From positions 275,232-339,231 of the forward strand of contig NZ_BSKJ01000005.1 of NCBI RefSeq assembly GCF_030159595.1: a stretch of DNA of 64,000 nt, given 5' to 3'. The notes below the pieces were generated by a model that was given only the letters and a program-made list of their open reading frames with translations, was not told the origin of the DNA and did no database searches. The DNA comes from Pseudomonas putida. GTDB taxonomy: Bacteria > Pseudomonadota > Gammaproteobacteria > Pseudomonadales > Pseudomonadaceae. Positions 1 through 8,133 of the stretch are shown in pieces. The translations under genes and the position numbers were made by a program. Numbering within the stretch: the stretch's first letter is position 1; each line of letters begins with the position of its first letter.

Positions 1-680
1 AACAGCACACTGCCCATTGCCAAAGGCGTCAGCGACACGGCACCGATCTGCCCGCTGAGCAAGGCAATCAGCAGCAGCCCGGCAAAACCGACCGCCAGCT
101 GATAGAACAGGGTCAAGGTCGCTGGCGCCTCCGACAGCCGCGAACAACGCACCACCACCGTGGTCGCGCCCCAGGCCAGGCCGGCGATTACGCCAAAGGC
201 ATCGCCCAGTAGCATGCGGCCATCCATCTGCTCGAACGACATGCCACCGGCAAACGCCATGGCAATGCCACCGAATGCCAGCAGAATCCCCAGCCACTGC
301 AGCAGCCGCAAGCGCTCGCTGGGTAGCCGGAAATGCAGGCCTAACGCGGTGAATACGGGCGCGGTATAGAGAAACACCGACATGTGCGCCGCCGATGTCA
401 GCTTGAGCCCCTCGGCAATGAACAGGAACTCCACGCCGAACAACCCGCCCGCCACCACCCCGGCGCGCCAAGTGCTACCGACCTGTTCCCAGCCACCCCG
501 CCAGCACAGCATCACGCCCACCAGCACGGCGGCGATGCCATTGCGCAGTGCCGCCTGCATCACCGGGGCGATGTCGACAGCGGCGGTCTTGATCAACACC
601 TGCTGGCAACCCCAGATCAGGCACAGCCCCAACATTACCTGGAAAGCGAAGGCATCAGGGTTCTTGCGGACCGCGCTCAT
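1..680 (-). CDS. EamA/DMT-family transporter (C-terminus cut by window edge)
   Basis: Inner-membrane drug/metabolite transporter of the EamA type; the substrate cannot be read from sequence. The reading frame starts at ATG 680 (MSAVRKNPDAFAFQ...) with AGAGGG about 8 nt upstream, and runs without a stop to base 1, giving about 226 residues of a family usually near 300. Hydrophobic helices with the EamA pattern are visible (GLCLIWGCQQVLIK near the start, and an AGLAWGATTVVVRC segment opening the second EamA repeat). The last helices lie outside the window. Family call is firm; function beyond export is unknown. Confidence 0.85.
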   Translation of the reverse strand, partial: MSAVRKNPDAFAFQVMLGLCLIWGCQQVLIKTAAVDIAPVMQAALRNGIAAVLVGVMLCWRGGWEQVGSTWRAGVVAGGLFGVEFLFIAEGLKLTSAAHMSVFLYTAPVFTALGLHFRLPSERLRLLQWLGILLAFGGIAMAFAGGMSFEQMDGRMLLGDAFGVIAGLAWGATTVVVRCSRLSEAPATLTLFYQLAVGFAGLLLIALLSGQIGAVSLTPLAMGSVL

Positions 681-785
681 AGGCGGCCCTCTGGCGTGAT
701 CATCGGCATGGTCAAAGGCTCGGCAGTTTTCGGAAGGTACCGATTATCGGTTTCCATACCCGCCCTTGCCAGCCTCAAAACGACC

Positions 786-1181
786 TCAAGCGATCTGCGC
801 CTTCGCCGACACCTGCTCGAAGGTAGCCTCATCCAGCGCATCCGCCTGCTCGTCCAGCACCTGGCGCGGGTGCTCGAAGCCGGGGATGCTGCTGTCGATC
901 AGGCTCATCAAGCGCAAACCACGCTCGGTCAGCACGAAGTTTTCGCCATTGCCACCCTCTTCTTCAGGCCGGCTTTCGATGAAGCCACGCTTGAACAGCA
1001 GCTTTTCGTACTCGCAGGCATGGGTTTTCAACAGGTCCAGGTCACCCACCGGCTCACCCTTGGCGGCCAGCGCCGCGGCGTGCTGTTCGGCATAGGGGCG
1101 TGGGGTAAAGCTGTGACCAGCGCCGTTCTGCACCTCGTGCAGCAAGCGTTCGATCAGGTCCCAGTCGTAGGGGATGCTCAT
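786..1181 (-). CDS. Small winged-helix-like protein, possibly DUF2513-related
   Basis: 131-residue soluble protein beginning MSIPYDWDLIERLLHEV. The opening WDLI..LL pattern and the later KLLFKRGFIESR...FVLTERGLRLM segment resemble the short winged-helix proteins annotated DUF2513 in Pseudomonas, so a DNA-binding role is possible but not shown. ATG 1181 is chosen over an upstream in-frame start at 1391 because it has GGAG 9 nt upstream and the extra 70 residues look non-coding. It lies just downstream of brnA on the same strand, 112 bp away, and may or may not be co-transcribed. Confidence 0.6.
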   Translation of the reverse strand: MSIPYDWDLIERLLHEVQNGAGHSFTPRPYAEQHAAALAAKGEPVGDLDLLKTHACEYEKLLFKRGFIESRPEEEGGNGENFVLTERGLRLMSLIDSSIPGFEHPRQVLDEQADALDEATFEQVSAKAQIA

Positions 1182-1293
1182 GGTGATGGGCTCCAGCTGT
1201 GGACGGATGGGTACACAGCTTGGGACCCGTGGGCGGAAGGGGTGTTCCAAAAATATGAGAGGACGAATCCCGACTGCTAATCCTGAGCAAAGC

Positions 1294-1605
1294 TCAGCGT
1301 AGCTTTTGCTGGGCTTGCATATACTGGCGCAGCAGCTGATTGATGCGGGTCTGGTAGCCGCTACCCTGCTCTTTGAACCAGGCAAGGACATCGGAATCCA
1401 GCCGAATGGTCACCGTCTGCTTGGCTGGGACACGCAGCTCGGCCTCGCGGAAAAAATTGTCATCCAGCTCGGGGATATCCGACGTATCGATAGCGTGGTC
1501 GTCCTGCAGAGCCAAGCGGCTCCAGTCAGTTTTCGATGCTTTGGTCAGAGTGTTTGGCCTCCCACCTGGTGGCTTTGCGCGCAGAGATGATTCGAATGAC
1601 ATCAC
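1294..1605 (-). CDS. brnA: BrnA-family antitoxin
   Basis: 103-residue antitoxin of the BrnT/BrnA type II toxin-antitoxin family. The family signature is clear: a linker around residues 25-50 (DTSDIPELDDNFF) followed by the ribbon-helix-helix segment VTIRLDSDVLAWFKEQGSGYQTRINQLLRQYM. BrnA normally dimerises, binds its own promoter and neutralises the BrnT RNase. The start at 1605 has GGAGAGG upstream; it overlaps the 3' end of the brnT remnant by 80 bp. The antitoxin looks complete although its toxin partner is truncated, so it is now an orphan or a trans-acting antitoxin. Confidence 0.85.
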   Translation of the reverse strand: MMSFESSLRAKPPGGRPNTLTKASKTDWSRLALQDDHAIDTSDIPELDDNFFREAELRVPAKQTVTIRLDSDVLAWFKEQGSGYQTRINQLLRQYMQAQQKLR

Positions 1606-1708
1606 CCCGCCTCTCCGTATACACCACGCCTATCAAACGCTTCAGCCAACCCAGGCTGACCCAGCGCTCCTCGTCATGGCCCGGATTGTCATCGCGGCGT
1701 ATCAGCAT
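1526..1708 (-). pseudogene. brnT: BrnT toxin remnant, N-terminus missing
   Basis: The 60-residue frame from ATG 1708 matches the C-terminal two thirds of BrnT toxins: DEERWVSLGWLKRLIGVVYTER, then the family hallmark VIRIISARKATRWE. BrnT is normally about 90 residues. Reading upstream in frame gives only five codons before a TAG at 1721-1723, and no other frame to 1770 supplies the missing first third, which in the family carries part of the RNase fold. The toxin is therefore very likely inactive. It lies directly upstream of and overlaps brnA, as expected of the operon. An unusual short BrnT cannot be fully excluded. Confidence 0.75.
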
Positions 1709-1770
1709 CGGGTAAAAGGACTACAACCCCGCGCGGAAGCAGCCTGGCCAACCGGCTGGCGCGGTTCTGG

Positions 1771-2571
1771 TTACTGCTTGACCAGATAGTTGATAAACAA
1801 CCGGAACAGCTCTGCATTTCCGGCAATCCCCAGCCGCTGCCAGATGTTGTGCCGGTGCACCTTCACAGTGCCCTCCGAAATCCCCAGCTCGCGGGAGATC
1901 GACTGGCTGCTGTGACCCTGCAGGATCAGCTTGGCCACATGCCGCTGGGTTTCGGTCAGTTGGCCCTGGAGAATATCGACGAAGGCATCTTCCAGTTGGC
2001 TGTCCGACTCCTGTGGGTCAGCCAGATCATCGGCGTGGGCCACACGCAGGTGCTGGCTGAAAACGGCGTCGATCACCGGCGTCAACGCGGCCAGGCGCTG
2101 CGCTTCCTCGGCCGCGAACGCGCCCTTGTCCAGGCCACGCATCAGCGAATACACCAAGGCAGTGCGCGGCCGCACCGGCACGATGAAACCGATCTCCTCG
2201 ATCAGGCTGCCGTGGTGCGACGAGACGCAGGGATGGATGTCGTGAGAGATGGAAAACCCCGAGGCGAAGAAACTGTCCGGGGCCAGTTCGCTCATGCGCC
2301 ACAAGCCAGCCGGGTGGTGGTTGGTGCAAGCGACGTAGAACGGGTCGAGCAGGTAACCGCCCCGCAGGTAGGCTTTGAGTGTGCGTTCGGCCACGCGCTG
2401 GTGGTAGCCGTCGTGAACCAGCAAGGCAGGCTGGTTGAAGCGAAACAGGTAGGCGCAGCTCATGTCGAAATCCACCACCCCCTTGAGCGCGGCATCGAGG
2501 GCCGGGCCCAATGCATCGCTGCCGATGCTGCGAATGACCGCGCCCAGGCGGTCGGCGTCGTCGCTGTTCAT
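1771..2571 (-). CDS. LuxR-family transcriptional regulator
   Basis: 266-residue regulator with a C-terminal LuxR/FixJ helix-turn-helix (about residues 195-255: LTETQRHVAKLILQGHSSQSISRELGISEGTVKVHRHNIWQRLGI). The N-terminal 180 residues form a non-receiver sensory domain rich in aromatics and His (TNHHPAGLWRM, CVSSHHGSLIEEIGF), probably GAF/PAS-like and ligand-binding. Start ATG 2571 is tentative: its ribosome site is weak, and an in-frame TTG at 2625 would add 18 residues. It is the last gene of the SDR-eutH-regulator operon on the minus strand, so it most likely controls that operon. Confidence 0.85.
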   Translation of the reverse strand: MNSDDADRLGAVIRSIGSDALGPALDAALKGVVDFDMSCAYLFRFNQPALLVHDGYHQRVAERTLKAYLRGGYLLDPFYVACTNHHPAGLWRMSELAPDSFFASGFSISHDIHPCVSSHHGSLIEEIGFIVPVRPRTALVYSLMRGLDKGAFAAEEAQRLAALTPVIDAVFSQHLRVAHADDLADPQESDSQLEDAFVDILQGQLTETQRHVAKLILQGHSSQSISRELGISEGTVKVHRHNIWQRLGIAGNAELFRLFINYLVKQ

Positions 2572-2657
2572 TGCGGTGGCCCGTACGGTGTTGGGAGAAG
2601 GCGCAAATGCCGCCCGGCTGTGCAAGCCCGAACGGCATTGAACGATGCGTTGCCCGG

Positions 2658-3890
2658 TCAGTGCAACGCTGCACTGGCGGGCAGCAGGTCGCTTTCTTGT
2701 TCCTGACGGCCCAGCTCCAGCGCCTTGGGCACCGCCAGCCAGTAGGCCAGCAGCATACCCAGCAGGCCACCGGCGAGCTTGCCGATGATCAGCGGCCCGA
2801 TCAGCGTGGGCTGGAAGTTGGCCGAGTAGGCCAGGTGGTCACCGAACGTGAAGGCCGCACATACGGCGAAGGCAATCACCAGTACCTTGTCTTTTGGCGG
2901 CATGTCGGCCACCAGGCGGAACATTGCCAGGATATTGGCCGAAGCGGCGAGGATACCGGCCGCGCCCACCGGCGACAGGCCGATTTTCGACGCCACCGTT
3001 TCGATCGGCCGCGACAGGAAACGCTTGATCAGGTAGACCATCGGGAACGCACCGCAGAGCATGATGCCCACATAGCCGGCAATTTCCAGGGCACGGAACT
3101 GATCGGCCTTGTCGGCGATGATCGGCGCAAAGCCCCAGCCACCGAACAGCGACGTGAACGCACCGGTGAAGTACTCGACGATCGAAGCCACCAGTACCAG
3201 GGTCACCGCCGCATACATCAGCTGCCCCAGCTTGAGGAACAGGCTGACCATGAGGTTGGGGAAATAGCGCAGGGCAGCCGCCAGCGCCACACAGAACAGG
3301 ATCAGCGGCGACAGGTTGCGCAGCAGGGTCGGCAAGGTGAAGTGCAGCGCCTGGGTCGCCGCGCCTGCCGTGGCGATATCCGGGCGCACGCCCAGGCCCA
3401 TGGCCTGCATGCCCATGGCGATGAACACGATGCTGATCGGGATGCTCAGCAGTCCGGCCATGATGCCCAGCGCCATGTACTTGTGATCGGCCTTGTTGAG
3501 CATGGCCAGGCCCACGGGGATGACGAATATCACCGTCGAGCCACACTGGAAGCCGGTAATCAACCCGAGGATCCAGCCTTCAGGGCTGTGCGACAGCGCC
3601 TGGGCCAATTGGTAGCCGCCCAGGTCCGAAGCGATGAAGATCGGCCCGGCGATGCCGGCATCGGCCCCCATGGCCAGGAACAGCGGGCCGATAAACTGGC
3701 TGATGAAACTGGAGATGAACGGGATCGCGGCCATGATCCCCGCCACCGGGATGAAGATCGGGCCAATGCTGTGCAGGCCAGCGGTGAACTCCTTGGCCAG
3801 CTCGGATTCCGCGTTGACGATCGATGCGATCGCGCCGATGACGGCGCACACCATGATCACGTAGATGACGTAAGTGCCTATGTTTTCCAT
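2658..3890 (-). CDS. eutH: EutH-family permease (ethanolamine-type transporter)
   Basis: 410-residue polytopic membrane protein with about 11 hydrophobic segments. EutH is a facilitator that lets ethanolamine enter the cell. Family traits seen: GPIFIASDLGGYQLA near residue 80, a YMALGIMAGLLSIPI segment, and the conserved AAFTFGDHLAYSAN block near residue 355. No ethanolamine ammonia-lyase (eutBC) or microcompartment genes are nearby; instead it is sandwiched between an SDR dehydrogenase and a LuxR regulator. Its real substrate may therefore be ethanolamine or a related small amino alcohol. The short gap to the SDR gene (98 bp) suggests one operon. Confidence 0.85.
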   Translation of the reverse strand: MENIGTYVIYVIMVCAVIGAIASIVNAESELAKEFTAGLHSIGPIFIPVAGIMAAIPFISSFISQFIGPLFLAMGADAGIAGPIFIASDLGGYQLAQALSHSPEGWILGLITGFQCGSTVIFVIPVGLAMLNKADHKYMALGIMAGLLSIPISIVFIAMGMQAMGLGVRPDIATAGAATQALHFTLPTLLRNLSPLILFCVALAAALRYFPNLMVSLFLKLGQLMYAAVTLVLVASIVEYFTGAFTSLFGGWGFAPIIADKADQFRALEIAGYVGIMLCGAFPMVYLIKRFLSRPIETVASKIGLSPVGAAGILAASANILAMFRLVADMPPKDKVLVIAFAVCAAFTFGDHLAYSANFQPTLIGPLIIGKLAGGLLGMLLAYWLAVPKALELGRQEQESDLLPASAALH

Positions 3891-3988
3891 CTGCTGCCTC
3901 TGTCTTGTTGGAATTGGCTTGGGGGCAGAATTGAAGGGTGCTGCATGTCGTTCTTGTTAAAGGCCGGCAGCGCATTGCCGGCCGGGCG

Positions 3989-4753
3989 TTACATGGCGGT
4001 GTAGGCGTTGTCGACAAACAGATGCGAGCCGCTGACGAAGCTGGACTCGTCACTGGCCAGGAACAAGGCGGCGTTGGCCACTTCGCTCGGATCGCACAGG
4101 CGCCCCTGCAGGGTCTTGATGGCTTCGTCAGAGGCGTCCACGCCGTAACCGCGCAGCAGGTCAAGTTCGCGGCGGCCATGGGCGGTGCCGATGAAGCCCG
4201 GGCAAATGGCGTTGCTGCGGATGTTCTGGTCGCGGTATTCCACGGCCAGGGCGCGGGCGAACATGTGGCAGGCGCCTTTGGTGGTGCAATACAGCACCTC
4301 CATCGGTGTGCCGACCACTGCCGAAATCGACGAGGTGCAGATCACACTGCCGCCGCCAGCGGCAAGCATGCCTGGCAATACGGCCTTGGTGACCAGGAAC
4401 ATGCTTTTAACGTTGACACTCATCAGCCGGTCCCATTCGGCTTCGCTGGTTTCCAGGAACGGGCCGGCGGCGATGATGCCTGCGTGGTTCATCAGCACGG
4501 TGACCGGGCCGAAGTGCGCCTGGGCCTGGCTCACCGCGCGGTGCACCTGGTCGGCCTGGGACACATCGGCAGCGACGAACAGCGCCTGGCCACCCTGGGC
4601 ATTGATGCGCGCCGCCACGGCTTCACCCTGGCTGGTCGGCAAGTCGAGGATCACCACCTTGGCGCCCTCGGCGGCGAACAGCTCCGACGCGGCCAGGCCA
4701 CAACCGCCAGCGCCGCCGGTAATCAGTGCCACCTTGCCTTTCAATCGATCCAT
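3989..4753 (-). CDS. SDR-family NAD(P)-dependent oxidoreductase
   Basis: 254-residue classical short-chain dehydrogenase. The cofactor-binding motif TGGAGGCG lies at residues 12-19, Asp37 after strand beta2 (VVILDLP) favours NAD(H), NHAG at 89-92 replaces the usual NNAG, and the catalytic set is Ser142, Tyr155 and Lys159 (YCTTK). It should oxidise an alcohol or reduce a carbonyl in the cytoplasm. It is first in the operon with eutH and a LuxR regulator, so its substrate is probably an alcohol brought in by the permease; this is inference. The start at 4753 has GAGGAAC upstream, and a perfect palindrome lies about 64 bp further up. Confidence 0.85.
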   Translation of the reverse strand: MDRLKGKVALITGGAGGCGLAASELFAAEGAKVVILDLPTSQGEAVAARINAQGGQALFVAADVSQADQVHRAVSQAQAHFGPVTVLMNHAGIIAAGPFLETSEAEWDRLMSVNVKSMFLVTKAVLPGMLAAGGGSVICTSSISAVVGTPMEVLYCTTKGACHMFARALAVEYRDQNIRSNAICPGFIGTAHGRRELDLLRGYGVDASDEAIKTLQGRLCDPSEVANAALFLASDESSFVSGSHLFVDNAYTAM

Positions 4754-4816
4754 GGGTCTGTTCCTCGGTTGTTATGTTTGTGGCCTCAAACTAGAGCCGA
4801 GGATGGCTGCGGTAAA

Positions 4817-4832
4817 TATACCCAGGGGTATA
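4817..4832. promoter_or_regulatory. Palindromic operator candidate TATACCC-AG-GGGTATA
   Basis: A perfect 7+7 bp inverted repeat with a 2 bp centre in the divergent gap between the SDR operon (start 4753) and the small periplasmic gene (start 4910). Its length and symmetry suit a dimeric LuxR-type helix-turn-helix regulator such as the one ending the operon. It sits about 64 bp upstream of the SDR start codon, a typical activator position. No direct proof of binding. Confidence 0.5.
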
Positions 4833-4909
4833 GCCACCCGTCGCAGCCACTGAACCAACCGCCAGGCGCGCGCCTCCACCGGGCACCACCATCGCCGGAG
4901 GTAGAAAGG

Positions 4910-5182
4910 ATGAAACTGCTGCTACCCATTGCCTGCGCCGCAGCCCTGTCATGCGCCCTGCCCGCCTGGGCCTGCACACCGGAAGAAGCGACGCAGAAAC
5001 GTGAAGAACTGGCCGGGCTGGTGACTCAGTTGACCGAACAGAACCCGCAGAAGGCCAAAGAGATCAATGACGAACTTCAGGGGATGGCGCTGGAAACGGC
5101 GAGCAAGGACTTGCCCGACAAGTGTCAGCTGATAGACCAGCGGATCAAGGAATTGAAAACGGCGGAGAAGAAGGCTGAGTAG
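4910..5182 (+). CDS. Small periplasmic protein, function unknown
   Basis: 90-residue secreted protein. Residues 1-21 are a signal peptide (MKLLLPIACAAALSCALPAWA, cleavage before CTPEEA). The mature part is highly charged, helical and contains two cysteines (Cys22 and Cys72) that could form a disulfide. A strong ribosome site (GGAGG) precedes ATG 4910. A longer open frame extends upstream to 3938 but is antisense to the SDR gene and not coding. It resembles conserved Pseudomonas hypothetical proteins; I do not recognise a function. It is divergent from the SDR operon. Confidence 0.75.
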   Translation: MKLLLPIACAAALSCALPAWACTPEEATQKREELAGLVTQLTEQNPQKAKEINDELQGMALETASKDLPDKCQLIDQRIKELKTAEKKAE

Positions 5183-5194
5183 TGGATGGCTGTA

Positions 5195-5230
5195 CTGGCC
5201 TCTTCTCGGGTAAACCCGCGAAGAGGCCAG
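5195..5230. terminator. REP-derived hairpin between convergent genes
   Basis: A 16 bp stem with one mismatch and a TAAA loop, built from the REP palindrome arms (CTGGCCTCTTCTCGGG / CCCGCGAAGAGGCCAG). It lies between the convergent periplasmic-protein gene (ends 5182) and the DEAD-box helicase (ends 5246), so it could stop transcription from both sides. There is no T-tract. Confidence 0.5.
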
Positions 5231-5245
5231 CACCGCTACTGAATG

Positions 5246-6607
5246 TTACTCAGCAGCCGGCTTGCGCTTTTTCAGCGGTGCCAGGCCGTCAGCGCTGGCC
5301 AGCGGTGCGTTGGGCCTCGGCTTGGCGGTTGGCTTGCGCTTGGCGACCGCTTTCTTGTCGCCGCCCTTCTTATCGACCTTCTTCTTCTTGGCCCCAACAG
5401 CCTTGCCCGAAGCCTTGACCTTCTTCGGCCCGCTGTAAGTCCCCTTCACTTCCTTGATCACCCGGCGCTCGAACTGCTGCTTGAGGTAGCGTTCGATGCT
5501 CGACATCAGGTTCCAGTCGTTGTGAGTGATCAGCGAAATCGCCAGGCCTTCACCACCAGCACGGCCAGTACGGCCCACACGGTGCACATACTCGTCACCG
5601 CTGCGCGGCATGTCGAAGTTGATCACCAGGTCCAGGCCATCGATGTCCAGGCCACGGGCCGCCACGTCAGTGGCCACCAACACCTTGGAGCTGCCCTGCT
5701 TGAAGCGTTCGATGGCCAGCTTGCGGTCCTTCTGGTCCTTTTCGCCATGCAGGACGAATGCCTTCACATCCTTGGCCACCAGATGCCCGTAGATACGGTC
5801 GGCGAGCACGCGGGTGTTGGTGAAGATGATCGCCTTGTCGAAGGTCTCGTTGGCCAGCAACCACTGCACGATTGCCTCTTTGTGCTGGTCGTGGTCGGCG
5901 GTAATGATCTGCTGCCGGGTACCTTCGGCCAGCTGCGAGACGCTGTTGAGCATCAGGTGCTCAGGGTCTTTCAGCACCTTGCCGATGATGTCGCGCAGGG
6001 CTGCGCCACCCGTAGTGGCGGAGAACAACAGCGTTTGCTCGCGGTTCTCGCACTCCTTGCACAGGCGCTCCATGTCTTCGGCGAAGCCCATGTCGAGCAT
6101 GCGGTCGGCTTCGTCGAGGATCATCACCTGCACATGGGACAGGTCGAGGTTACCAGCATTGAGCTGCTCAAGCAGACGGCCCGGGGTGCCGATCAACACA
6201 TCCGGCACCTTGCGCAGCATGGCGGCCTGTTCCTTGAAATCCTCGCCGCCAGTGACCAGGCCCGACTTGATGTAGGTGAACTGCGAGAACAGTTGCACCT
6301 GCTTGAGGGTCTGCTGGGCCAGTTCACGCGTCGGCAGCAGGATCAGCGCGCGAATCTCGACACGCGGCCCGCTCAGGTCGACCAGGCGGTTGAGCAGCGG
6401 CAGCACGAAGGCTGCCGTCTTGCCGCTGCCGGTCTGCGCGGTCACGCGCAGGTCACGCCCTTGCAGGGCCAGGGGGATGGCCGCGGCCTGCACCGGGGTT
6501 GGCTCGACAAATTTAAGCTCGGCCACGGCTTTAAGCAGGCGTTCATGCAGGGCGAATTGGGAGAACACGGAGGTAACCTCAGGCAAGTGCGGGAAATTCA
6601 GTTGCAT
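5246..6607 (-). CDS. DEAD-box ATP-dependent RNA helicase, SrmB-like
   Basis: 453-residue superfamily 2 RNA helicase. Visible motifs: Q-motif region with PTPVQ (36-40), Walker A AQTGSGKT (57-64), PTRELAQQ (92-99), TPGR (141-144), DEAD (165-168), SAT (196-198), VATDVAARGLDI and HRVGRTGR. After about residue 385 follows a lysine-rich tail (KKKKVDKKGGDKKAVAKRK) typical of helicases that bind rRNA. It probably acts in ribosome assembly or RNA turnover, as E. coli SrmB does; RhlE/RhlB-type roles are alternatives. Start ATG 6607; next gene is divergent. Confidence 0.85.
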   Translation of the reverse strand: MQLNFPHLPEVTSVFSQFALHERLLKAVAELKFVEPTPVQAAAIPLALQGRDLRVTAQTGSGKTAAFVLPLLNRLVDLSGPRVEIRALILLPTRELAQQTLKQVQLFSQFTYIKSGLVTGGEDFKEQAAMLRKVPDVLIGTPGRLLEQLNAGNLDLSHVQVMILDEADRMLDMGFAEDMERLCKECENREQTLLFSATTGGAALRDIIGKVLKDPEHLMLNSVSQLAEGTRQQIITADHDQHKEAIVQWLLANETFDKAIIFTNTRVLADRIYGHLVAKDVKAFVLHGEKDQKDRKLAIERFKQGSSKVLVATDVAARGLDIDGLDLVINFDMPRSGDEYVHRVGRTGRAGGEGLAISLITHNDWNLMSSIERYLKQQFERRVIKEVKGTYSGPKKVKASGKAVGAKKKKVDKKGGDKKAVAKRKPTAKPRPNAPLASADGLAPLKKRKPAAE

Positions 6608-6704
6608 AGGGTAACGTTTTCTGCCGGCTTAGCCGAATTTCTTTTGGCAACTTTGACACCATCCGCGCTCTAATGGTGCTTCGTTTCGCAACAAGACTGT
6701 ATGT

Positions 6705-8009
6705 ATGCCCATGGATATTCAACGAATCTGGCGTGACTCCCTCGACCTGTGGGGCACCCTCGACCAACATCCGATGCTGCACGCCGCCATCGGCCTGGCG
6801 GTGCTGCTGCTGATTTCCCTGGTCATCGGCCGTCTGGCGCGCTTTCTGGTACTGCACAGCGCCCGCCTGTTGGCCCGTCAACCGGCACTGAAGTGGCTGG
6901 ACGACCTGCGCCACAACAAGGTCCTTCACCGCCTGGCACAGACCACACCGTCATTGGTCCTGCAGTTCGGCCTGAAGCTGGTGCCAGAGCTGTCCGACAC
7001 CGCCCAGCACTTCCTCGGCAATGTCGCCCTGGCCTTTACCCTGTTGTTCATGACCCTGGCGCTGTCGTGCCTGCTGGATGCCTTGCTCGACATTTATGCC
7101 CGCACCGAACACGCCCGCACCCGCTCGATCAAGGGCTATGTGCAACTGGCCAAGATGATGCTGTGGATCTTTGCCTCGATCGTCATCGTCGCCACCCTGA
7201 TCGACCGCTCGCCGCTGTTGCTGCTGTCCGGCCTCGGTGCCATGTCGGCGGTGCTGCTGTTGGTGTACAAGGACACCCTGCTGTCGTTCGTCGCCAGTGT
7301 GCAGCTGACCAGCAACGACATGCTGCATGTGGGTGACTGGATCGAAATGCCGCAGGTGGGTGCCGATGGCGATGTGGTGGACATCACCCTGCACACCGTG
7401 AAGGTGCAGAACTTCGACAAGACCATCGTCTCCATCCCGACCTGGCGCCTGATGAGCGAGTCCTTCCGCAACTACCGCGGCATGCAGCAGTCCGGAGGCC
7501 GACGGATAAAGCGCAGCTTGTTCATCGATGCGGCTGGGGTGCGCTTTCTGACCCGCGAAGAAGAGCAGCGCCTGAGCCAGGTGCAGTTGCTGAGCGACTA
7601 CCTGGCCAGCAAGCGCCAGGAGCTGCAGAACTGGAACGAAGCGCTGGGCCCAGTTGCCGAGCTGTCTGCCAACCGCCGCAAGCTGACCAACATCGGCACC
7701 TTCCGCGCGTTTGCCCTGGCTTACCTGAAAAACCACCCCAACGTGCACCCGAACATGACCTGTATGGTGCGGCAGATGCAGACCACCGCCGAAGGTGTGC
7801 CGCTGGAGATCTATTGCTTCACCACCACCACGGTGTGGGCGGAGTACGAGCGGATTCAGGGGGACATTTTCGACTATTTGCTGGCCGTGTTGCCGGAGTT
7901 CGGGTTGAGCTTGTATCAGCAGCCGAGTGGCAATGACATGCGGGTAGGGTTGGCGGGACGCTCGTTTGAAGCGTTACCGCGCCGGCTGGAAGCGTTTGAC
8001 GAGGCTTGA
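6705..8009 (+). CDS. MscS-family mechanosensitive channel, YbdG-like
   Basis: 434-residue inner-membrane protein. Four to five hydrophobic helices fill the first 180 residues, then comes the MscS pore-lining and beta-domain signature (LLSGLGAMSAVLLLVYKDTLLSFVASVQLTSNDMLHVGDWIEMP, then a GADGDVVDITLHTVKVQNFDKTIVSIPTW block). The long cytoplasmic part with SGGRRIKRSLFID, NIGTFRA and LPLEIYCFT matches E. coli YbdG (about 415 residues) nearly block for block. YbdG-type channels open weakly under hypo-osmotic stress. The start ATG 6705 could also be ATG 6711; neither has a strong ribosome site. Confidence 0.85.
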   Translation: MPMDIQRIWRDSLDLWGTLDQHPMLHAAIGLAVLLLISLVIGRLARFLVLHSARLLARQPALKWLDDLRHNKVLHRLAQTTPSLVLQFGLKLVPELSDTAQHFLGNVALAFTLLFMTLALSCLLDALLDIYARTEHARTRSIKGYVQLAKMMLWIFASIVIVATLIDRSPLLLLSGLGAMSAVLLLVYKDTLLSFVASVQLTSNDMLHVGDWIEMPQVGADGDVVDITLHTVKVQNFDKTIVSIPTWRLMSESFRNYRGMQQSGGRRIKRSLFIDAAGVRFLTREEEQRLSQVQLLSDYLASKRQELQNWNEALGPVAELSANRRKLTNIGTFRAFALAYLKNHPNVHPNMTCMVRQMQTTAEGVPLEIYCFTTTTVWAEYERIQGDIFDYLLAVLPEFGLSLYQQPSGNDMRVGLAGRSFEALPRRLEAFDEA

Positions 8010-8031
8010 AATTGCCGGGGCTGCCATGCAG

Positions 8032-8059
8032 CCCTATCGCCGGCTTGCCGGCGATAGGG
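8032..8059. terminator. Perfect hairpin after the mechanosensitive channel gene
   Basis: 13 bp perfect stem with a TT loop (CCCTATCGCCGGC / GCCGGCGATAGGG), starting 22 bp after the stop of the channel gene. No T-tract follows. It is another extragenic palindrome family common in pseudomonads and may act as a terminator or mRNA stabiliser. Confidence 0.5.
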
Positions 8060-8097
8060 CCAAAACAGGCAGCACAAGCCTCAAGTCATGTGCAGTA

Positions 8098-8130
8098 CCT
8101 GTGGAGCGGGCTTGCCCGCGAAGAGGCCAG
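8098..8130. repeat. Single REP element
   Basis: One REP unit in the CCTGTGG-AGCGGGCTTGCCCGCGAAGAGG orientation, with one G fewer than the usual copy. It lies just downstream of the AEC transporter stop (8134, minus strand), between two convergent genes, without its inverted partner. Confidence 0.7.
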
Positions 8131-8133
8131 TAG

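Noticed and set aside
1723..1770. Upstream remainder of brnT in another frame
   Set aside because: Translation in all frames gives no BrnT-like sequence, so truncation rather than a simple frameshift is favoured.
2571..4004. Long plus-strand frame of 477 codons
   Set aside because: It is the shadow of eutH and neighbours on the other strand; composition is repetitive Arg/Asp/His/Gln and no ribosome site or domain is visible.
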